This document shows, piece after piece, positions 58,546 through 64,000 of a DNA stretch of 64,000 nucleotides. Made by a program: the position numbers and the translations under genes. Below the pieces are notes generated by a model. That model ran no database searches. It was given only the letters and a program-made list of their open reading frames with translations, and was not told the DNA's origin. The stretch is from DATEDA01 sp963789885 (lineage in GTDB: Bacteria; Pseudomonadota; Gammaproteobacteria; Burkholderiales; SG8-39). Numbering within the stretch: the first letter of the stretch is position 1; each line of letters opens with the position of its first letter. Location of the stretch: NCBI GenBank assembly GCA_963789885.1, contig CAWBNB010000066.1:5546-69545 (forward strand), in the 5' to 3' direction.

Positions 58546-59739
58546 TCAGCGCGGGAGCATGCTCACGATATGGGCGACGAGCTGGCGCGCGAGCACGATC
58601 TTCGGCGCGCGGGCGAGGACATGCTCGCCCCGGTCGTCGAACAGGGTGAGCGCGTTGTCGTCGCGCCCGAACGCCTCCTGCGCAAGGTTCGCCGCGAGCA
58701 GCGGGATCCGCTTCTTCCTGCGCTTCGCCTGGGCGTACTCGCGCAGGTTCTCGGTCTCGGCCGCGAAGCCGACGCAGAACGGGCCGTTCTTCAGCGCCGC
58801 GACCGCGGCGAGGATGTCGGGGTTCTCGGCGAGCTCGATCGTCGGTGCGGTGCCTTCCGACTTCTTGAGCTTGTGACCCTTGCGGTTGGCCACGTGATAA
58901 TCCGCGACCGCGGCGACACCGACGAAGACGTCGGCTCCGCTTGCCCTCGCGAGCACCGCATCGTGCATCTCGCGCGCGGTCACCACGTCCTCCCGCTCGA
59001 CGCCGGCGGGCGTAGGCAGCGCGGTGGGACCGGCCACGAGCGTGACCGCCGCGCCCGCCTCCGCCGCCGCCTGCGCGACCGCAAAACCCATCTTGCCCGA
59101 GCTCAGGTTCGTGATCCCGCGCACGGTGTCGATCGGTTCGAACGTCGGCCCCGCGGTGACGAGCACGCGCCGCCCCGAGAGCGGCTTCGGCCCGAGCATC
59201 GCCGCCGCTTCGGCAAAGATCTCCGCGGCTTCGAGCATCCGGCCCATGCCGACCTCGCCACACGCCTGGTCGCCGGCCGCCGGACCCAGGATCGCGACGC
59301 CGTCGGCGCGAAGGCGCTCGACGTTCCGCTGCGTCGCCGGGTTGTCCCACATCTGGCGGTTCATCGCCGGCGCGACCGCGAGCGGGCACTCGCGCGCAAG
59401 ACACAGCGTCGACAGGAGGTCGTCGGCGAGCCCGTTGGCGACCTTTGCCAGGAAGTCGGCCGTCGCGGGCGCGACGACGACGAGCTCGCGATCGCGCGAC
59501 AGCTCGATGTGGCCCATGTTGTCGGGGATCCGACCGTCCCACATGTCGGTGAACACCGGCTTGCCCGACAGCCCCTGCATGGTCACCGGGGTCACGAACC
59601 GGCAGGCGGCCTCGGTCATCACGACCTGGACGTCGGCCCCGGCCCTGACGAACAGGCGGCACAGCTCCGCTGCCTTGTAGGCTGCGATGCCGCCGGTCAA
59701 GCCCAGCAGAACGCGCTTTCCCTTCAGTTCCATCGTCAA
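58546..59739 (-). CDS. coaBC: Bifunctional phosphopantothenoylcysteine decarboxylase/synthase
   Basis: A 397-residue coenzyme A enzyme. The CoaC half (1 to about 185) has FMN-binding GLTGGIAAYKAAELCR, VAPATADFLAKVANGLADDL and APAMNRQMWDNP. The CoaB half has LVTAGPTFEPIDTVRGITN, GKMGFAVAQAAAEAGA and FAAETENL. Two ATGs (59739, 59733) are possible. It diverges from radC. Confidence 0.96.
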   Translation of the reverse strand: MTMELKGKRVLLGLTGGIAAYKAAELCRLFVRAGADVQVVMTEAACRFVTPVTMQGLSGKPVFTDMWDGRIPDNMGHIELSRDRELVVVAPATADFLAKVANGLADDLLSTLCLARECPLAVAPAMNRQMWDNPATQRNVERLRADGVAILGPAAGDQACGEVGMGRMLEAAEIFAEAAAMLGPKPLSGRRVLVTAGPTFEPIDTVRGITNLSSGKMGFAVAQAAAEAGAAVTLVAGPTALPTPAGVEREDVVTAREMHDAVLARASGADVFVGVAAVADYHVANRKGHKLKKSEGTAPTIELAENPDILAAVAALKNGPFCVGFAAETENLREYAQAKRRKKRIPLLAANLAQEAFGRDDNALTLFDDRGEHVLARAPKIVLARQLVAHIVSMLPR

Positions 59740-59812
59740 CGGACTACCGGGTCCGGGGCGTTAAAGTCGGGAGAATTCTACGCGAAGTGCAACGGCGCTC
59801 CGGGAGGTAGAG

Positions 59813-60342
59813 ATGGGCATTGCAAATTGGCCGCCGGGCGAGCGCCCGCGCGAGAAGCTGCTCGCGCGCGGCGCGGGAAGCCTGTCCGACGCCGAGTTGC
59901 TCGCGATCTTCCTGCGCGTCGGGGTGAAGGGCAAGACCGCCGTCGATCTCGGCCGCGACCTGATCGAGCAATTCGGCTCGCTCAATGGCGTGTTCGCAGC
60001 CGACCAGGGTGCGGTCGCGAAGACGACGGGCGTCGGACCGGCCAAGACCGCCCAGCTCAAGGCGGCGTTCGAGCTGGCAAACCGCGCGCTACGCGAGAAG
60101 GTCACCGCCCGCGAGGCGCTCGGCTCCCCGGGTGCGGTGCGCGACCATCTGCGGAGCTACCTGCGCCTCACGCTGGCGAACCGCGATCGGGAGGTGTTCG
60201 TGGCGGTCCTGCTCGATGCACAGCACCGCGTCGTCGCGACCGAGGAGCTGTTCCAGGGCACGCTGACGCAAACGAGCGTCTTCCCACGCGAGATCGTCAA
60301 GTGCGCCCTGCGGCACAACGCCGCGGCGGTCATCTTCGCCCA
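59813..60342 (+). pseudogene. radC: radC, 5' part, cut by a RIT-like element
   Basis: The first 176 or so codons encode a normal RadC (YeeS/JAB family): the N-terminal helix-hairpin-helix (AKTTGVGPAKTAQLK), then LRLTLANRDREVFVAVLLDA and HNAAAVIFAH. The sequence should continue into the JAMM motif HNHPSG but instead runs into element DNA and stops at 60382 after FVAGHEMRIMCP. The missing C-terminus includes the metal site, so the product should be inactive. The 3' piece reappears at 63896. AGGTAGAG precedes the ATG. Confidence 0.92.
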
Positions 60343-60368
60343 TTTTGTGGCGGGACACGAAATGCGCA

Positions 60369-60444
60369 TTATGTGCCCCTGATCGTTCTGTGCCGTCGGC
60401 GCAAGGGTCTGATCGTCGACATTTTCCTGCCGCCGGCCACATAA
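60369..60444. repeat. Left end repeat of the RIT-like element
   Basis: TTATGTG (60369-60375) and its complement CACATAA (60438-60444) face each other across 62 bases. The pattern, and the bases just outside the pair, are repeated at the right end (63817-63895). These are the likely recombinase-binding sites. Confidence 0.75.
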
Positions 60445-60497
60445 CGGCGGCTTAGGCGGACGCTCTCACTCCTGTCCTACCACAGAGGGGTGATTTT

Positions 60498-61760
60498 ATG
60501 TTGGAGCATTACTTCGTCCGACCGGCGACGGTCGATCGGCTTCGCGCACTCTGGCTCGGCCCCGCGATCAGTCGGTACGCCGAGTGGCTATCGGATCGCC
60601 AGGTGTCGCGCGCCTCGGCGCTGTTCAAGCTGCAGACGCTGGTTCTGTTTGATCGGTTCGTGACGGCCCGGCACGTCCGCGCGCTTGAGGAGCTGCCGGC
60701 GCAGATCGAGCCGTTCATCGAGGAGTGGCAGCGCACGCGTGGACGCCGCCCGCACTCGGCCTCCTACGGGCGGTCGCTCCGCACGGGGCCGCGAACGACG
60801 ATCGAGGAGCTGCTGCGCCTGGTGATCCCAGGCTTCGTGGGCACTGAGCGCCGTCAGCCGTGGCCGCTGCGGGATCTCGCGCCGGGGTTTCTCGAGCATC
60901 TGCGCGATGAGCGGGGCCTGCGGCCCGACACGCTCATCTGTTACGAGCACCACATGCGGGTCTTCGAGCGGTTCCTGCAGTCGGCGGCGATCACCGATCT
61001 GCCGACGCTCACGCCGGCCATCGTTAACCGGTTCTTGGTGGACAGCACCGCGCGCCTGCAGCCCGGCGCGCGGCAGGGTCGTGCCGGCGCGCTGCGCGTC
61101 CTGCTGCGGTATCTGCACCGGCAAGGGATCGTCGCCTCGGATCTCAGCCGCGCAGTCCCGCGCGGGCGCACGTACAGGCAGGCGGCTATTCCCCGAGCGA
61201 TCCCGTGGAGCGAGGTCGAGCGCGTACTTGCGAGCATCGATCGTCGCTCGGCTTGCGGCAAGCGCGACTACGCGATCCTGATGCTGCTCGCGACCTACGG
61301 CCTGCGCTCCCAGGAGGTCGCGGCACTCGAGCTATCCGCGATCGACTGGCGTCGATCGAGGTTTCACGTGCTCGGCCGCAAGGCCGGTAACTCGACGACC
61401 TATCCACTTGCGGCACCGGTTGGCGAGGCGATCATCGACTATCTGCGCAACGCCCGTCCCCAATGCGCTGATCGCCACGTGTTCGTCAGTCTGACCGCGC
61501 CGTTCCACGGCATCGGTCATTGGGCGATGTCCGACCGAGCCAGCGTGTACCTGCGACGCGCTGGCGTCAAGGTTCATCGACCGGGTTCCCACACGTTTCG
61601 CCATAGCTGCGTACAGCGGCTGGTCGAGGCCGACGTGGCGTTCAAGCAGATCGGCGACTACGTCGGCCACCGCTCCGACGCCGCCACCCAGGTCTACGCC
61701 AAGGTCGCGATCCACAAGCTCCGGGCACTCACCCTCGGCGATGCGGAGGACGTGCTATGA
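60498..61760 (+). CDS. Tyrosine recombinase 1 of the trio
   Basis: A 420-residue intact tyrosine recombinase. The N-terminal core-binding region is about residues 100-225. The catalytic domain shows YGLRSQEVAAL (Arg I), GRKAGNSTTY (Lys), HTFRHSCVQRL (His-x-x-Arg), YVGHRSDAATQVYAK (His/Gly and the Tyr nucleophile). Its stop overlaps the ATG of the second recombinase gene (ATGA). It corresponds to the first, largest member of RIT trios. It is the only one of the three with an unbroken frame. Confidence 0.92.
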   Translation: MLEHYFVRPATVDRLRALWLGPAISRYAEWLSDRQVSRASALFKLQTLVLFDRFVTARHVRALEELPAQIEPFIEEWQRTRGRRPHSASYGRSLRTGPRTTIEELLRLVIPGFVGTERRQPWPLRDLAPGFLEHLRDERGLRPDTLICYEHHMRVFERFLQSAAITDLPTLTPAIVNRFLVDSTARLQPGARQGRAGALRVLLRYLHRQGIVASDLSRAVPRGRTYRQAAIPRAIPWSEVERVLASIDRRSACGKRDYAILMLLATYGLRSQEVAALELSAIDWRRSRFHVLGRKAGNSTTYPLAAPVGEAIIDYLRNARPQCADRHVFVSLTAPFHGIGHWAMSDRASVYLRRAGVKVHRPGSHTFRHSCVQRLVEADVAFKQIGDYVGHRSDAATQVYAKVAIHKLRALTLGDAEDVL

Positions 61761-62738
61761 GCCGGCCCGTCTGGCAGCGATTCGAGAGCGTGCTTGCCGA
61801 TCCGATCACGCGGTACCTGGCCGCCAAGCGGTCGATGGGTTGCCGTTTCAACACCGAGGATCGCGCACTGCGCCTCCTCGATCGGTATCTCACCGATCAG
61901 GGCGTGCAGCGCATCGACGACGTGACTTCCGGGTGTCTCGAGGCGTTTCTGGCCTCGCGAGTGCGCACGACCGGGACGAGCTACAACAACCTGTTGGGCG
62001 TCGTGCGGCGGCTGTTTGAGTGGATGATCGACCAGCAGGAACTCGCCAGCTCGCCCTTGACTGCGCAGTCTCGACCGCACTCAGCCCGACGCCTGCCGTA
62101 TCTCTATGACCCAGCGACGATCCATCGGATACTCGATTACGCGGCAGAGCTGCCGGACGGCTCGCGCGCACCTCAGCGCGGGCCGACGTACGCCACGATC
62201 TTCGCACTCCTGGCAGGCCTCGGGCTGCGCATCGGCGAGGTTTCCCGCCTCCAGTGCGGCGACGTCGATCTGCAGCGCGACGTGCTCCTCGTGCGTAACA
62301 GCAAGTTCGGCAAGAGCCGCCTCGTACCGTTCGGTCCACGCCTCGCCGCTCGGTTGCGCTCGTACGCAACACTTCGTGAGCAGCGCCTCGGCGTCCCCGT
62401 CCCCGAGGCGCCGTTCTTCACCTGGAACGGCGATCCACGATTGCGACGAACTCATTCGACGCGTTCCGCGACCACCTGGTGCCACGGCTCGCGCTCAACG
62501 CGCCCTTCGGCGCGCGAGCGCCTGCGTACATGGGTTGCGGCACTCGTTCGCGGTTCGAACGCTATTGCGGTGGTATCGCGACGGCATCGATCCACAGGCA
62601 CGGCTCAACCACCTTTCGACCTTCCTCGGCCACGTTGGCCTGCACAGCACCGCCGTGTACCTCACGATTACGAGCGAGCTCCTCGAGGCGGCCATCGAGG
62701 CGTTCGCGAGCCGCGCGGTCCTGGAGGTGCGGCCATGA
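61757..62738 (+). pseudogene. Tyrosine recombinase 2 of the trio, two frameshifts
   Basis: The first frame runs from the ATG at 61757 through a normal core-binding domain and Arg I (GLGLRIGEVSRLQCGDVDLQ) to about 62450 (DPRLRRTHS). Homologous sequence then continues in a second frame (FRDHLVPRLALNAPFGARA) and from about 62520 in a third (VHGLRHSFAVRTLLRWYRDG, FLGHVGLHSTAVYLTI), ending at 62738. All catalytic residues exist but cannot be made as one chain. Two single-base deletions would explain it. The end overlaps the ATG of the third gene. Confidence 0.85.
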
Positions 62739-63711
62739 GCAGCCTCACGGTTGGCACCGTTGTGCACGACTTCTTCGTCGACTATCTCCTGCAGAAGGGT
62801 CTCTGTCAGAGCTCGGTTCGTAGCTACCGCGACACGTTGCGGGTCTTCTCCGTTCGTCGCGGAACGGTGCACGCAGGTCCATCAGCCGAATTCAGCTCGA
62901 GGATCTCAGTCTCGAGCGGGTACTCGCATTTCTGCGGCACATGGAGCAGGACCGTCATACACCGCCCGACACGCAACCAGCGGCTCGCAGCACTTCGCAC
63001 GTTCTTCGAGTACCTCGGCGGGCGCAGCCCGGAGGCCCTGTCACGTCTGCGAGCAAGTCGCCGCCATTCCGACCAAGCGCACGCCACTGCCCGACACGCG
63101 GTTCATCGCGCGCGACCAGGTTGAGGGGCTCTTCATCGCTTGCCCTGACCCTCGGTCGGCTCGCGCTTCGCGATCGGGTTCTGCTGCTGTTCCTCTACAG
63201 ACACCGGCGCCCGCGTCCAGGAGGTCGCGGACCTGCGCATTGCGCATCTCACGCTCGAGCGACCATCGTCCGTTCGGTTGCGCGGGAAGGGCGGCAAGTG
63301 GCGGCCGTGTCCACTCTGGCAGGAGACGGCCGAGCAGCGGCCCTGCTCGTCGGACGACGTGCATCGGATCCCGACGGCGCCGTGTTCGTATCCGGTGCCG
63401 GGCGTCCACTGACGCGCTTCGGGATCTACAAGCGCGTGCGCCGCCTCACCGTCGGCGTCGAGACCACCGGTTCCGCCGGCGATCCTCGGCTCGTTTCCCC
63501 GGCGGCACACGGCCGCCGTCCATCTTCTCGAAGCCGGGGTCGACGTCAACGTCATCCGTGGTCACGTCAGCCGCAACATCACCGCTACGATCAACGACCG
63601 CGGCGGCATCCTGAAGACCGAGGCCATGACGCTGTGCGCGCCGACCGGTTCGATCAGCGCGGTCCCTGGAATGACGATCCTTCGCTGCTCAACTGGCTGA
63701 CCAGTCTTTGA
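62735..63711 (+). pseudogene. Tyrosine recombinase 3 of the trio, multiple frameshifts
   Basis: It starts MSSLTVGTVVHDFFVDYLLQ and then changes frame repeatedly. Pieces recognisable in order are FVAERCTQVHQP, QLEDLSLERVLAFLRHMEQ, RNQRLAALRTFFEYLGG, KRTPLPDTRFIARDQVEGLF, GRLALRDRVLLLFLYR, RTAVHLLEAG-like sequence (HTAAVHLLEAGVDVNVIRGH), the Tyr region RYDQR and the end WNDDPSLLNWLTSL. At least six shifts are needed, so no active protein is possible as read. The overall length fits a recombinase of about 320 residues. Confidence 0.8.
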
Positions 63712-63724
63712 CCCGGTCTGCTGA

Positions 63725-63745
63725 CCCCGACCGCCTTGGTCGGGG
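63725..63745 (+). terminator. Hairpin after the recombinase trio
   Basis: CCCCGACC (63725-63732) and GGTCGGGG (63738-63745) form an 8-bp stem with a 5-base loop, 14 bases past the end of recombinase 3. No T run follows, so it is a weak candidate. Confidence 0.4.
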
Positions 63746-63816
63746 CCGGTCATCGTGCTTCGACAACCATCCGTCCAACTCCGCCGGACTCGCCCGGCCC
63801 TCGCTCGACATTGTCG

Positions 63817-63895
63817 TTATGTGCCGTCTCCCGACGAATCCCCTTTCCCTGACAAACCTCTCGGAAATCGGAGCAACACCAGATCGAGCACATAA
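63817..63895. repeat. Right end repeat of the RIT-like element
   Basis: TTATGTG (63817-63823) and CACATAA (63889-63895) face each other across 65 bases, matching the left end. CACATAAC directly abuts the CGCCCA core at the radC junction, which fixes the right boundary. Confidence 0.75.
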
Positions 63896-63972
63896 CGCCC
63901 ACAACCATCCGTCGAGGATATCGCCGTGCCCAGCCACGCCGATCAGGTGCTTACCGAGACCCTGCAGCGCTA
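63896..63972 (+). pseudogene. radC: radC, 3' part, frameshifted and interrupted again
   Basis: Immediately after the element, AHNHPS (the JAMM motif missing from the 5' part) is encoded. After about five bases that break the frame, the RadC sequence continues in another frame as DIAVPSHADQVLTETLQR and then meets TAA at 63970. A normal RadC would continue with about 40 more residues (ALxLVDVRxLDH...). The break coincides with a perfect 12-bp hairpin, so a second rearrangement is likely. Confidence 0.8.
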
Positions 63973-63995
63973 ATGCCGAGCTTGGCATTAGCGCT
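63966..63995. repeat. 12-bp perfect inverted repeat at the broken end of radC
   Basis: AGCGCTAATGCC (63966-63977) and its complement (63984-63995) flank a 6-base loop and are followed by TTTT. It resembles a terminator hairpin or the end of a further mobile element. It starts within the CAGCGC of radC. The window ends 5 bases later, so it cannot be resolved. Confidence 0.6.
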
Positions 63996-64000
63996 TTTAT

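Larger units (their letters stand above)
60343..63901. mobile_element. Recombinase-in-trio (RIT-like) element inserted in radC
   Basis: Between the two parts of radC lie three overlapping tyrosine-recombinase genes, all on the plus strand. The 6-mer CGCCCA occurs at both junctions (60337-60342 and 63896-63901) and is part of the native radC sequence coding for Ala-His. It is therefore probably the exchanged core, giving an element of about 3.56 kb. Each end carries TTATGTG and CACATAA as an inverted pair about 76-79 bases long. Gene order and size fit RIT elements. Insertion in radC recalls Tn554, but the Tn554 tnpC gene is absent. Confidence 0.85.

Noticed and set aside
61757..62738. Programmed frameshifting in recombinase 2
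   Set aside because: Two shifts at sites without an obvious slippery sequence, and more shifts in the next gene, fit decay or sequence error better.
60343..63901. Classical Tn554 transposon
   Set aside because: The third gene is a tyrosine recombinase remnant, unlike the short non-recombinase tnpC of Tn554, and no cargo genes are present. A RIT-type trio fits better.

Overview
The window looks like chromosomal DNA of a betaproteobacterium. It is visibly G+C-rich throughout. Housekeeping blocks have the gene order usual in that class: serS / rarA-lolA-ftsK beside trxB, queG / tsaE-amiC...mutL-miaA, exbBD-lpxK-Trm112-kdsB-adk, clpS-clpA beside csp and a eukaryotic-type icd, and dut-coaBC / radC. 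An fccAB pair (sulfide oxidation), a proton-pumping pyrophosphatase and an orphan Bug-type solute-binding protein suggest an environmental, metabolically flexible organism. Lineage is inferred from gene order and protein resemblance only.

Layout. Positions 1-7603 (all minus strand) hold an unusual signalling locus. It contains an STAS antagonist, an NCS2-type permease fused to a degenerate RsbW-like GHKL domain, a coiled-coil protein, an OmpA-ended membrane protein, a Rab/MglA-like small GTPase, an RsbU/SpoIIE-type phosphatase, an RsbW-like kinase, and a second permease cut by the window edge. This is the strongest candidate for an undescribed system: a partner-switching module tied to a small GTPase and to transporters. 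Positions 7619-10000 are accessory: a gene remnant cut by an insertion sequence, then a RES/Xre toxin-antitoxin pair, ending at a tRNA-Ser(CGA) beside serS.

Positions 10435-27207 are mainly core genes: serS, rarA, lolA, ftsK, a Crp/Fnr regulator, a decayed two-partner-secretion transporter, trxB, smrA, glnB, ppa, rhlE and an ABC-F gene. Positions 27324-31576 hold an ECF sigma factor with a probable membrane-bound regulator, a second Crp/Fnr protein, a solute-binding protein and a secreted protein of unknown function. Positions 31581-39744 are the queG / tsaE-amiC / dedA / ybaK-mutL-miaA-mug block. Positions 39754-47850 hold ggt, an H+-pyrophosphatase with a C-terminal OmpA domain, adk, and the Kdo/lipid A/ExbBD genes.

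Positions 47851-60342 hold a DnaA-box palindrome ahead of xseA, a duplicated 52-residue secreted-peptide gene, icd, csp, clpS-clpA, fccAB, dut-coaBC and the 5' part of radC. From about 60343 to 63901 radC is split by a recombinase-in-trio (RIT-like) element with matched end repeats and three overlapping tyrosine-recombinase genes. The second and third of these are frameshifted. The 3' piece of radC resumes at the right end and is itself broken before the window ends.
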